Positions 9,474-19,090 of a DNA stretch of 64,000 nt are shown here, piece by piece. The DNA lies in contig OX424566.1 of assembly GCA_949152475.1 (NCBI GenBank), positions 14,655,177-14,719,176 of the forward strand. The letters are read 5' to 3'. This DNA is from Terebella lapidaria. Taxonomy: Eukaryota > Annelida > Polychaeta > Terebellida > Terebellidae. A program made the position numbers and the translations under genes. Numbering within the stretch: the first letter of the stretch is position 1; every line of letters begins with the position of its first letter. The notes under the pieces are model-generated. The model was given only the letters and a program-made list of their open reading frames with translations, had not been told where the DNA came from and searched no databases.

Positions 9474-11061
9474 ATGTCCGGAGAGAACCACGAAACTGCC
9501 CCAGGGAAGACAGGAGGTGAAGAGGAAGACTCTTCGCGGACGGCCTCCCTCGCGGACGAGGAAGACAGCGGTTCGCGGAAGCCGACCTTTGCGGAAGAGG
9601 GAGACGACCGTTCGCGGAAGACGACCGTTCGCGGAAGACGTTCGCGGATGACAACCGTTCGCGGAAGACGACCTTGGCGGAAGAGGCCGACGACCGTTCG
9701 CGGAAGACAACGTTCGCGGAAGACGACCGTTCGCGGAAGAGCAGCTTCACAGCCAGGGGTAGACGGAACGTTTCGACGAGTGAGGAGCAACCAGGGAGGT
9801 CGAGACCTTCCATGGGCCAGTCGGCTAGTCAACAGAGACCCCAGAGCCAGACACCCGACAACCGTTTTCTTTTCAGACACGACTCTGGGTGGCAGCACGA
9901 TCGAGACAGGGAGAGGTCAACCTACCTTGAGAGCGTTAGGAGGGGCCCCGAGTTCCGACGAGTGCTGGGACCGGAGTACGTCAATCTGGACGGGGAGGAC
10001 GGCGAAATCTGGGCGAGGAGGGATCGGCTACAGATACCGGAGCAGAGTCCAAGTGTGGCACCTCCAGAGAATGCAGCATTGAGACGGCTTTGGGACCAGT
10101 CCCAGCAGCAGTCTGGTGCAACAGAGCAACAGTCTGGTGCAACAGGGCAGCGGGCTGGTGTGACGAGTCGACAAACGGGAGTGACTGGAGGACGGGTTAC
10201 TTGGGCTCCCACCCAAGAGAGCAGCTCGAGAGGGAGAGGACTTTTTGCGGAAGAGAACATTCGCGGCATTCTTCCGCGACAGGGACGCTTGCAGCCGGGG
10301 ATCCTTCGTGGATGAATGGGCTCGTGGGCGAGGGGGAGTCTTTGGTGACGAGGACGCTTGTGACCGGGGAGGGCCCTTCCCGGACGAGGACGACTCGCGG
10401 AAGAGAGTGTTCGCGGAAGAGAGGAGTCTTCACCCAGACGGCGGCTCGACGAAAGGAGTGATCCAGGCGACCAATCTTCCTTTCCAGTTTTTCAGAGTAG
10501 ACGGGGAAGACCATTCGCGGATGAGCCGGTTCGCGGAAGACTCGCGGAAGATGGCGTTCGCGGACGTGCATCTTTTGTGGAGGGACGTCTCCGAGACATC
10601 TTGGCGGACGAGCCTGTTCGCGGAAGACTCGCGGAAGACGGCGTTCGCGGAAGAGGCCTGTTCGCGGAAGAACTTCTTCGGGAGCTGTTGGCGGAGGAGT
10701 CCGTTCGCGGAAGGTTCGCGGAAGACAGTGTTCGCGGAAGGTTCGCGGAAGACAGCGTTCGCGGAAGAGAGAGGTCTTCACCCAGTCGACAACCGAGACA
10801 GCCAGCCTCCTGGAGAAATCCAGCTTCTATTTCAGTCACCCAGGGAGGCCGGAGACAGCACCCTTTCTCATCATCGGGCGATGAGGGGCCTTCATCTGAT
10901 GGAGGGACCGACAGCAGCCATGGTTACCCAGGAGGGGGAGGAGAACACCGAGGCGGGGACCGCCGCTGCACCGACGAAGCCCTAGGCCGAGACGGAGGCA
11001 GGCGGACTCGTCGTCCGAGGACAGCACAGCCTGGAATCAGAACGGCAGAAGGAACCGGAAG
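9474..11061 (+). pseudogene. Repetitive, frame-broken leader and 5' part of gag
   Basis: An ATG at 9,474 opens a frame, but the plausible protein changes frame several times: about 9,474-9,670 in one frame, 9,674-10,250 in the next, 10,577-10,900 in that frame again, and from about 10,890 the frame that runs into gag at 11,062. About 17 exact copies of TTCGCGGAA, mostly in two clusters (9,570-9,740 and 10,390-10,770), encode runs of F-A-E-D-S-R-K or V-R-G-R depending on frame. Copy-number changes of this motif probably caused the frame breaks. The part between the clusters (about 9,770-10,250) is non-repetitive, rich in charged residues and looks like true coding sequence, with Q-Q-S-G-A-T repeated. 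Confidence 0.55.
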
Positions 11062-12018
11062 ATGTTGACCCCTGACAAGTTCGATGGGACTTCCATAGAG
11101 TGGCCGGTGTACCGGGCCCACTTTGACGTCATCGCAGAGGTCAACGGATGGAGCAAGCGGGAACAGGGCGGATGGAGCAAGCGGGAACAGGGCGTCTACT
11201 TAGCCGGGAGCTTGACAGGAGAGGCGCGACGAATGCTGACCAGCCTGAGTCCTGCAGACCGGAGGGACATCGACGTTCTGACCGACAAGCTGACCCTACG
11301 ATTCGACTCTGACTGTCAGGAGGAGTCCTACAAGGCGACCTTGGGACAGAGAACCCGCAGGAAGGCAGAGACACCCCAGCAGTACGGCTATGAGTTGCAG
11401 CGACTGGCCGCCCGTGGTTATCTGGATCTGAACTCCGCAGCTCAGGAGGCTATCGCCTTAGACCACTTCTGGAAGGGCCATCCAGATGGGGACATGAAGG
11501 TGATGGCGCTCATGAGGAAGATGAAGACCATGGAGGAGGCCATAGCGTTCGTGACCCAGTACGAATGTGTCAAACCCAAGCCTGGGAAGCCGGTGATGTC
11601 CATAGAGTCGGAGGACTCTGAGCCAGCTCTAGGGCGGGTCCTACAGCTATTAAAGAACCAGCAGGGAGGCGAGATTACCACCAGTGGGCAGCAGAGCAAC
11701 CAGCCGAACGTAGCGGGTCTACCCAGACTTCCCTACTTCAAGGGGCTCTTTGAGAGCCAAGACAGGAAGCTGGATCGACTAATCGAGCTGTGTGAGCAGG
11801 TGCTATCCATCAAGCCGAGGGCCGCCACTGCTGAGAACAAGGGACCAAGTGCTAGGCCGGGACCAGATGACTGTTGGTACTGTGGGAAGCCGGGTCATCG
11901 GAAGTACCAGTGTCCAGATCGGCCGCCACCTCGGACCAAGGAGGAGCGCTTGAGTCGACTAATCGAGGAGATTGGTGAGCAGAACAGTTTGACAGACGAG
12001 GAGTCGGAAAACCAGTAG
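11062..12018 (+). CDS. gag: Gag polyprotein of Ty3/Gypsy-type element
   Basis: This 318-residue protein opens M-L-T-P-D-K-F-D-G and continues with an N-terminal retrotransposon Gag capsid-like domain (about residues 1-170, with W-P-V-Y-R-A-H-F and R-L-A-A-R-G-Y). A CCHC zinc knuckle, C-W-Y-C-G-K-P-G-H-R-K-Y-Q-C, sits at residues 271-284 (nt 11,872-11,913) and would bind RNA for packaging. A 24 bp tandem duplication (11,146-11,169 and 11,170-11,193) adds eight residues without breaking the frame. The frame is open upstream to about 10,885, so the original start was probably further 5' and this ATG may be internal. The product would form the virus-like particle in the cytoplasm. It is the only intact ORF of the element. 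Confidence 0.9.
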   Translation: MLTPDKFDGTSIEWPVYRAHFDVIAEVNGWSKREQGGWSKREQGVYLAGSLTGEARRMLTSLSPADRRDIDVLTDKLTLRFDSDCQEESYKATLGQRTRRKAETPQQYGYELQRLAARGYLDLNSAAQEAIALDHFWKGHPDGDMKVMALMRKMKTMEEAIAFVTQYECVKPKPGKPVMSIESEDSEPALGRVLQLLKNQQGGEITTSGQQSNQPNVAGLPRLPYFKGLFESQDRKLDRLIELCEQVLSIKPRAATAENKGPSARPGPDDCWYCGKPGHRKYQCPDRPPPRTKEERLSRLIEEIGEQNSLTDEESENQ

Positions 12019-12170
12019 GGCTCATACCAGCCCCCAACCGTATGGGCCATTGGCAGGTGTGTGCGCGGCTTCACAGGCGATAGGCACGATGAAGACGCGA
12101 AGAACACATTGCCAGGGGGGAATTTTTAGTTTCACAGATTTTTAATAGGTTTTTCCGGTGTGCATCCGAA

Positions 12171-12476
12171 GTGACTGGATGGGCGCAGGAGGAGCTCGAG
12201 GATCGAATTCTCGACTATTTGGAGGGCATACCTGTCAACACAGACGGGAGTACCAATGTACAGCAAATCAATGGAGCCGTGGAGCGTCTAATGCCCCGCG
12301 GAGACGTCAACGAAATGCAGACCGATGGAGCCGTGGAGCATCTAAGGACCCGCGGAGACATCAACGAGGTTTCTGCTAGCAGCAAGGAAGACCAGCAAAT
12401 CACAACCTTGAGGCTAGAGGCTGCGAAACAGCAGGGACCCCCCCCCCCCATTCAACTGAACCACAAGCGGCCGTGA
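12171..12476 (+). pseudogene. Pol N-terminal linker before the protease
   Basis: About 100 codons without an ATG, reading from the gag-pol gap into the protease region. It holds two imperfect copies of a motif of about 17 residues (G-A-V-E-R-L ... R-G-D-V-N-E). A run of 12 C (12,438-12,449) falls where this frame stops and the protease frame takes over, so slippage at that run is the likely cause of the break. It has no domain that I recognise. Confidence 0.5.
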
Positions 12477-13288
12477 AAGAGGAGACGGAGGGCCGGTGGA
12501 GCAGAATGACCAAGGGGCCAGCGCAGCAGCTATTGCTGGTGGACGACTCATTACTTATCCGGAGCGGCGGTTCCGAGGGGAGTGATTCCCTTAAGACTGA
12601 CAGAGAGGACCAGGGTGGTGCATCACTGTGGGTGGACGACTCAGTACTTATCCAGGGCGGCGTCCCTGAGGAGAGTGGCAGCTCTCTTAAGATTGACAGA
12701 AATGGCCAGGTGGTGTCGCTGTCAGCCGGTGCCCGAGGCACATTGGCGTGGTATGCGGCGTGCCACGTTATGGGGAAGGCGACTCGTATGTTGGTGGACA
12801 CGGGTGCCTCTTCCACCGTTCTGGACGAGTGTCTCTTCGACCAAATGGATGACGAACATAAAGCAATGATAAGGCAGACGAGAATAAGGTTACGGGCAGC
12901 AACCGGAGACTACTTACAGGTTCAAGGAGAGATGACAGTTCAACTTCTACTGGGCACACGACTCGTGTCGGCAGATGTACTGGTAGCCAAACTAGGGATC
13001 CCGGGAGTGTTGGGGCTCGATGTACTTCAACAGATTGGGGGACAGCTGGATCTGCGTAAGGGCGAGTGGCAGGTGGGCGACACTACCATAGTGATGAGCT
13101 CGGGCCACGAGGACGCCGTCTACATACTGGTGACGGAGGAGACGGTCGTCCGCAAGAGAGCCGTTGGAGGACGACCCCCTCGTGGTGGGACGAGCCCTGG
13201 TACGACCCTGAGGACGCCTGGTACCGGTGGTACTTCTGAACGCCGGCGCTGGAGTTTGCACTGTGCTGATGGGGACCATCTTAGCTGA
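12473..13288 (+). CDS. Retropepsin (aspartic protease) region of pol
   Basis: The catalytic motif L-V-D-T-G-A-S-S (Asp at 12,797-12,799) is followed by about 75 residues and then I-P-G-V-L-G-L-D-V-L, matching the start and the I-L-G-x-D end of the retropepsin fold. The enzyme would cut Gag and Gag-Pol during particle maturation, acting as a dimer. The frame starts at a GTG, which is not a credible eukaryotic start, so it would be made as a Gag-Pol product. After about 13,150 the frame runs into Arg/Gly/Thr-rich sequence and stops; a neighbouring frame then continues toward the RT stub. Confidence 0.75.
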   Translation: MKEETEGRWSRMTKGPAQQLLLVDDSLLIRSGGSEGSDSLKTDREDQGGASLWVDDSVLIQGGVPEESGSSLKIDRNGQVVSLSAGARGTLAWYAACHVMGKATRMLVDTGASSTVLDECLFDQMDDEHKAMIRQTRIRLRAATGDYLQVQGEMTVQLLLGTRLVSADVLVAKLGIPGVLGLDVLQQIGGQLDLRKGEWQVGDTTIVMSSGHEDAVYILVTEETVVRKRAVGGRPPRGGTSPGTTLRTPGTGGTSERRRWSLHCADGDHLS

Positions 13289-13650
13289 GCTTCACGGAAT
13301 AGAGGCCGTGATCGACCTAGGATTTCGTCCCGATGGCGGGAAAACAACCCAGAACGAACCTAAAAGGGAACAGTGGTACCGGGAGGAGAGCGGGAGGGAG
13401 CATGAGCCCCTTACACCAAACTCCACCAAGTGGCGGAACCGGACGCCTGAGCAGCCCGAAACCAGAGTGCACGCCATGCACGCAGAACCGTCGACGAAGA
13501 CACCAGAGTGCCCGGAGCATCTAAAACCGCTCCTGGAGGGAATGCATCCGGACCTGATGGAGAAGGAGGTGGAGGTCGTCAGTTGTGTCAACAACCGCCG
13601 TCTAAATGAAGTCACCCGGAAGGATGCGTACCCTCTGCCTTGAGTCGACG
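13227..13650 (+). pseudogene. Pre-RT region and reverse transcriptase stub
   Basis: This frame ends with L-N-E-V-T-R-K-D-A-Y-P-L-P (about 13,603-13,641), the conserved opening of the Ty3/Gypsy reverse transcriptase palm. A TGA follows at 13,642-13,644, where family members have Arg. After about ten more codons the similarity is lost, and the next recognisable sequence belongs to RNase H. The catalytic core with the D-D motif is therefore deleted. Confidence 0.75.
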
Positions 13651-13681
13651 AAAGATTTGACATCTTATCAGAAGGACGACG

Positions 13682-13798
13682 GAGATGGAGTTCGACAACA
13701 ATTGGAGCGAGGCTCATCAGCAGGTGTTCGAGGCGCTGCGTCAACCTCTGACCGAGCGCCCCCTGCTGGTGTACCCTGCTATGAAGCGTAGCAAGACC
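13682..13798 (+). pseudogene. RNase H region stub
   Basis: Residues W-S-E-A-H-Q-Q-V-F-E-A-L-R followed by P-L-L-V-Y-P match the segment at the start of the Ty3/Gypsy RNase H domain, where W-x-x-x-x-Q-x-A-F-x-x-L-K and P-V-L-x-Y-P are usual. It directly follows the reverse transcriptase stub, so several hundred bases of pol are missing between them. None of the RNase H active-site acidic residues remain beyond this piece. Confidence 0.6.
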
Positions 13799-13868
13799 CA
13801 AAGGAGAAGAGGAGGCCTGTCCGACTCAGGAGTGTTCCCTACCCCTGGAGGATTTCTCTGATGAGGAT

Positions 13869-14205
13869 TTGCTTCCTCCGATCAGCGGAGAAGGATGGAG
13901 CCCAGGAGGACCTCAAGTCAACATCGTATGGGAGGTCCCTGTTGAGCCCTTGATGGAAGATCACTATTGCGGAGATGGAGTCGGGATATTCCAGATCTGG
14001 GAGGTGCGCCGCCAGGAGGACCCGAGGACGACTGCAGAGCCGCCCGAGGAGTCCCTGCCTGAAGACCGGAGCCCCCCACGACCGGTGAGCCATCGGCTAG
14101 AAAGGGTGGCGATGGATATTCTGGAGCCCGGGACCATCGACAATTTAAAAAGGTGTTCGTTTATCCTTCAAACTGACACCTGGATACCCAACCCGGACGA
14201 TGTGA
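13869..14205 (+). pseudogene. Integrase stub and adjoining pol remnant
   Basis: In this frame H-R-L-E-R-V-A-M-D-I-L (from 14,091) matches the start of the retroviral-type integrase catalytic core; the Asp codon at 14,114-14,116 is the first of the D,D-35-E triad. The following glycine-proline step is altered and the rest of the core is absent. The upstream acidic part (V-E-P-L-M-E-D-H) is not recognised. Another frame is open downstream from 14,206. Confidence 0.6.
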
Positions 14206-14658
14206 CCCCAGTCCGAACCGGAGTCTCAGCAGGAGCGGAGAGAGGCGGAATCCCCGGAGGCCAGAGACTCGGCCCCTACCTACAAGCCCCTAGACCTGAG
14301 TTGGTACCTCAAGCCCGTTCCGGAGGAGGAGGACCAACTGCGACCGTATGTGGAGGGCCTGGGCAGAGCGGTCACTGCCGGAGAGAAGGCCCTGGAGGAC
14401 CTGGCGTCCACTATAGCCATGGGACGACGCCACCTGACCCAGGCGGAGGCTCGGCTCCAAGCCAAGGAGGAGCAGAGACAGCTCGAGGCCGAGGTGCTGC
14501 AGCTGCGAGGGGAGGCCTCTCAACGAGAGGAGAGCCACCGGAAGGAGCTGTGGGCCCACGCCCGAGAGACAAAGCTGCTCCGGGAACAGCTCCGGGCCTA
14601 CACCGACACTCGGGACAGGCTGGCAGAGACATCCGAGAGCGAGGTGGATCGCCAGTAA
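14206..14658 (+). CDS. 3'-terminal coiled-coil ORF of the retrotransposon
   Basis: The frame is open from just after a stop at 14,203-14,205 to a TAA at 14,656-14,658, with its first ATG at 14,419 and 151 codons in all. It reads Y-K-P-L-D-L-S-W-Y-L-K-P-V-P and then a long Glu/Leu/Arg/Gln heptad pattern (about residues 60-145) typical of a coiled coil. It lies where some Gypsy elements carry env, but there is no signal peptide or membrane segment, so it is not an envelope. It may be the C-terminal end of pol or an accessory protein. Low GC-skewed stops and steady codon use suggest that it was translated. Confidence 0.5.
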   Translation, partial: PQSEPESQQERREAESPEARDSAPTYKPLDLSWYLKPVPEEEDQLRPYVEGLGRAVTAGEKALEDLASTIAMGRRHLTQAEARLQAKEEQRQLEAEVLQLRGEASQREESHRKELWAHARETKLLREQLRAYTDTRDRLAETSESEVDRQ

Positions 14659-14731
14659 AGTGGAAGAGACGAAGAAGGAGGAAGAAGAGAAAAGAAGAGA
14701 GAGACAGGATCAACGGGGACGTTGATCTCCA

Positions 14732-14744
14732 GAAAGGGTGGAGT
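14732..14744 (+). other. Polypurine tract
   Basis: GAAAGGGTGGAGT lies immediately before the 3' LTR, the position expected for the plus-strand DNA primer. It is interrupted by two T residues. Confidence 0.6.
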
Positions 14745-15557
14745 TGTAACAAAACCATGCAACTGCTGCGCTGAAACGTTCGTTAGGAACGGTCACGTGA
14801 TCTACAAAGTCCACTGGCGGGAGACACCGTTCGCGGAAGAACCGTTCGCGGAAGCATCATTAGCGGAAGCATCATTCGCGGAAGCACCGTTCGCGGAAGA
14901 GGAGCCTTAGCAGAAGAACCGTTCGCGGACGCTGTCTTCACCACGTGGAGAAAAGTGCGGAAGATACGTTCGCGGAAGAAGATGCGCGCGCAGCCACCCT
15001 GGCTATATAAGGGAGAGCGGACGGCCGCTCTGAGAGCACTGCAACAGCAACATCGACCGTGGGGAGATCGTCACCGCCACAGCCAAGGGACTCGACGAAC
15101 TCCGTGCGGACGACTCCTTCTTCAGGGCCTTAGAGTCAACCGGGATTAGACCGACTACCTGGAGACACCATTCGACTAAACGGGACGGGAAACTTCAACG
15201 GGAAGGGACAGAGAGACGCCGCCGGCTAAGAACTCTTTTTAGTTGTGCCCTCGTGCACTATTTATTTTTGAATGTGATCATACAGTGCTGAACTTCATAT
15301 CTGTACGTCACGTGGGTGACCAGCCATACAATTGTAAGTTGATTTGATGTATATAAATCTTCAATTTATTTGCATCTGAGTTGTTTCTTGCCTAAGTGAA
15401 GCCGGTGAGCTACTGAGTGATGATACACCAGCGTTGGGGAACGCCAGATTAGTGACGGCTCTCGAATCACAACGAGCGGGAGTTACAAAAGTCTATACGA
15501 TCAGAGAAACCAGGTTTTTTGGGCCACACCGAAAACAAGTCCTTACTAAACGTCACA
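14745..15557 (+). repeat. 3' LTR (813 bp)
   Basis: It pairs with 8,594-9,409. Differences include a 6-base insertion in the CACCGCCACAGCC region near 15,075, an 8-base deletion near 15,288 and about ten substitutions. Followed directly by the target duplication CTAG (15,558-15,561). Confidence 0.95.
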
Positions 15558-16043
15558 CTAGTATATGTCCATGCTAAAAATATGGCTAAATAATTGATTG
15601 TATATATTGTCAATGATAAACTTGACGTTTCTGTATACTTGTACACAATGTCAATGTCACCTGACGTTTCAGAACATTCGACGCACATTATCTCCCAAAG
15701 TTCCAATTACTGAAACATGTTTTGCATCCATACGTAAACACGTAATCCGTAAAACCTTTTCTGCACGCCATCAATTTATCGATGGCACTTTACAAGTGTG
15801 ATGCAATTATCTTGTCTATCAATATACGACTCTTTCAACAAGGGCATCTGCTTGACACGAGTCCTGTCAGGCAGTGCATTTCCGGCAACCATAGACATTA
15901 AAGAATGGCTGTTTCATGTTTTTTTATTTCTCGTATTTCGTTTTGATGTATCTATATCCACCCCGGATGGAGGCTGAGTCACATTCATGTACCCACACCT
16001 CATGAAACAAAGCTCCAGGGATTGATGTGAAGATTGAGCTAGG

Positions 16044-16256
16044 TCAAAAACATATTTTCCTGTGGAAAACATCTGTTAATATACATTGTACGAGGATAGC
16101 AAAGAAGATAAGATAAGTAAGAGCTAACAAAACACTTACATACGTAAATACCGGAAACAATTGCTGGAAAATCAATTTGCGTTGATGATGGTAAACGATT
16201 GTATCAGGAGTCCATCGAGGTGAACCTGTCTGTATATATCGAGAACTCGAGGGCAA
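16044..16256 (-). pseudogene. Diverged copy of the membrane-span segment
   Basis: The minus strand is open for 70 codons and includes a hydrophobic run ending Q-C-I-L-T-D-V-F-H-R-K, against Q-C-I-L-I-G-V-V-F-H-R-K in the 4.4-4.95 kb copy. The frame is the same although the DNA is strongly diverged. The tail motif V-D-I-D-T-S-K-R-N-T-R-N is found just beyond (near 15,950) but in a shifted frame, so this copy is broken. Confidence 0.35.
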
Positions 16257-18839
16257 CAGTCAACTTATAGGCAAGATTGTGATTGGCCCAAACAGTGCTG
16301 GGGAATCCTCCCACTGAAATGATGTCATTAATATTGAAAGACCTCTGAATATGGCATCACCTACCGACCGATAACAATTTATAGCATTAGACCGGAGCTG
16401 AGTTGATGTCTATTACTGTGTGATTCGGAGAATACAATGCAACAAATTTTGATGGAAACTGGCGAGTAAATTCAAAATGAATAGATCGAATATATTTCCA
16501 CAGTTTGCGATTATGTGACCATATATGGATAACCAAAATCAGGTCATCAAATAAACAACAAATGTGATTCGTGACTTATCATTACATTAAACTGCATACT
16601 AAAAAATGTTGATACACGTTATACTTGAATGGTGCGTAAACGCACTTCGCCTCGGGAGTGTATTGCGTCATTGCAAGAAATATTACTAATTCGGCGTTGA
16701 TAGTGCGTGAAATGTTGCCACCTGCAACACATACTACCAATAGTGATGACTGCTTACACTAACTCTTGTACAGGCATAGCAATATGTCATCGAGTGTGGC
16801 ATACCTGCGGACACATCCTTATCGGATATGTACACAATTAGACTAAAAGATACTAGATATTATCTGGTTTCTGTCGTATACAACGCGGAGTATGCAATTG
16901 TTGTCAGAATGTCTTGATTACCAGCAAGTATACTGTTAACCTTGCCTACACGTGGTAAAACTATAGTTTCATCGGACACGACTATCATCTATCAAATTAT
17001 TGACTTTTTTGACAACGTTCTTTTTCAAGCTCTTCAGTTGTGTTTACATGTTTGACGTGCATGCTTCTCTTTGCAATATGAGGAAGGTTGAACACTCTTC
17101 ATATATTGATTGTCACATACATTTATATCAAATATCAGCGCCCCGATTTTTAATCATAGACATGTGTCTATCTCTGTCAACACCCAGCAGTAAACGTCAA
17201 TCAACTCCAAAACCATGGTGAGTAGACATGTATGCTTAGGAACATGACAGTTAAACATGCTAAAGCCAATGCTGACCTTTGGGGCTAAATTTTTGTTTCA
17301 ATAGATCTCTTCAAAAATTTGATAGTTTGTTGCTATCGACTTTGGCGACCAAAATTTGAAACTTGAAACAAATTGACCGTTTGGTTCATGTGATATTACA
17401 TTTTGAAAATATAGCAGATTATAAGCAGATTGTGGACAGTTTTTAAAATCTCATCAAATATATTATAAAGATATAAGTTAGCCTTGTCGTCGTTATGCAC
17501 CTCACAGCCTGACATTTTTAGTATTATGTACTTATTACTGCCCAAACGAATTCAATTTTGTATAAATAAAATGATCGGTTTCAAGGGATTTTCCAGAACC
17601 TTGGAAATTACTGGAACATACACTGCTGTAAAGAGCGAAAGAAATTGCAAAAAAAAACCCCTAATCCATTTTGTTGTGATAGCCTCCAAAATAACCGGAG
17701 CTCCAGTTTTTATGCGTTACTTGTTAGATACGACACCACCCGTTTCCGTATAAAAGCTGTTTACTGTCGGATCTTTCTCAATGGATATCGTTAGAAATCG
17801 GCCAATACATGGAAAATCATATATAAATAGAAACAATGTTTATTTGGTATTGATCAGATAGTTTCTGACAGAATGCCCACTGTTTGAACAAACCAACCCG
17901 TAGTTCGTGGGCTCTTCAACCATTGGTTTCGACACCATATTATTCCGTGCACAATGTTGTGACAGGGTTTTCTTCAAAACGGCTATTGTTATTGGCCTAT
18001 ATATAACCAGTGCATTAATAAACGGCATGATAAGTGATGACATGCTATATAATTAAGAAATTTACAATACATAGACCACAAATGGTTGTTTGCACAATTT
18101 ACTCACTAGGGGCGCCAGCCATTTGTCTACCTTGGTCTTAATTATATTTACCATGTAAGAATGGTCTGTGATACAAATCCGCTAGGATTGTGACGAATCA
18201 CACGAAAGTCAATTCTTTGAAAAATATCTTAAATGAGCGGTACATTGTTAAATGGCAGAATGCCAGTATTAGTGCTGTCATGCTATTTCAATTGTTTTTC
18301 ATGGTGGATTGTTCATATTTTTTAGTTAGTAATGTCTTTTGCAACATTTCCCATGATATTCCCTAGAGTGCACAGGGAACATGGACAACCTGATATTTTT
18401 ACCCGCTCCGTGAATGGGTTTTGTTGTCATCTGGGGCCAGTCTGGATGGTTATGCCCGGTTGATTTTGTATAGCCAAGTGGGGGTGATTTTGAGTATTGC
18501 GCAATATCGTACAGCAGTCACGTGTGCAGTTTGAAGCTATTTTTAATGTCATTCTGGTGTGAGCAAGCGGACAGGACACATGGACTTGTGCCTGGAACAG
18601 TTTATTAGAAACCCTTATCTGTCAGCTTGTTGAAAACTCATTTGTCTACATTCTTGTGAGTACTGGTAATTTGAATATATAATAGACTACCAGCACAAGG
18701 TATAGAATATTCCTGGTTAAAGAATATTGGAAATATTAGTTACATGATCATAAAGTTGGGACACTTAAAGCGTATTGCATATTGTAATACATGATTGTAA
18801 TACATGACCATGTGATATTTTGAATTATGTCATGTTTAG

Positions 18840-19090
18840 AAGTTACTACTTCAACTTGCCAGTGCTCGTGGTGCTAGAGGGTTTTTGCGGTTTGTACACG
18901 GCGCCGTCACTGCAGTACAACCCCCTGAGCAAGTGACCTTGCACACGACCTTAGTCTTTTGGTTCACCCTTGGCGGGCCGACAACGCTACGTCAACGGGG
19001 ACGGTTCACGTCTGACCACATTCGCTCGATACACGCAGTAGAGTCTTCCCAAGGACGCGCCAGGACTGAGCCCAAGTGACAGTAACTGTA
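18840..19090. other. GC-rich segment of unknown nature
   Basis: This stretch has clearly higher GC than its surroundings, several CpGs and a 64-codon plus-strand ORF (18,885-19,079). It is single-copy in the window and not part of the array unit. It could be a piece of another transposon or of an old exon; I recognise neither. Confidence 0.3.

Larger units (their letters stand above)
8594..15557 (+). mobile_element. Ty3/Gypsy-type LTR retrotransposon, internally deleted
   Basis: Two direct LTRs (8,594-9,409 and 14,745-15,557) start TGTAAC and end CGTCACA. The direct repeat CTAG (8,590-8,593 and 15,558-15,561) flanks the whole element as a 4 bp target duplication, so this is a genuine single insertion into the array unit. 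The interior holds a tRNA-like primer site, a repetitive leader, gag with a CCHC knuckle, a retropepsin, then stubs of reverse transcriptase, RNase H and integrase in the Ty3/Gypsy order, a coiled-coil ORF and a purine tract. The LTRs differ by about ten substitutions plus a few small indels (about 1.2%), so the insertion is fairly young but not new. Its GC content is far above the surrounding DNA. Lacking most of pol, it cannot copy itself and would depend on an intact relative. Confidence 0.95.

Noticed and set aside
9398-9898. Long antisense ORFs in the retrotransposon leader
   Set aside because: They are mirror images of the TTCGCGGAA repeats in GC-rich DNA with few stops and have no domain.
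14206-14658. Envelope gene of a retrovirus-like element
   Set aside because: No signal peptide, membrane segment or cleavage site; the sequence is a soluble coiled coil.
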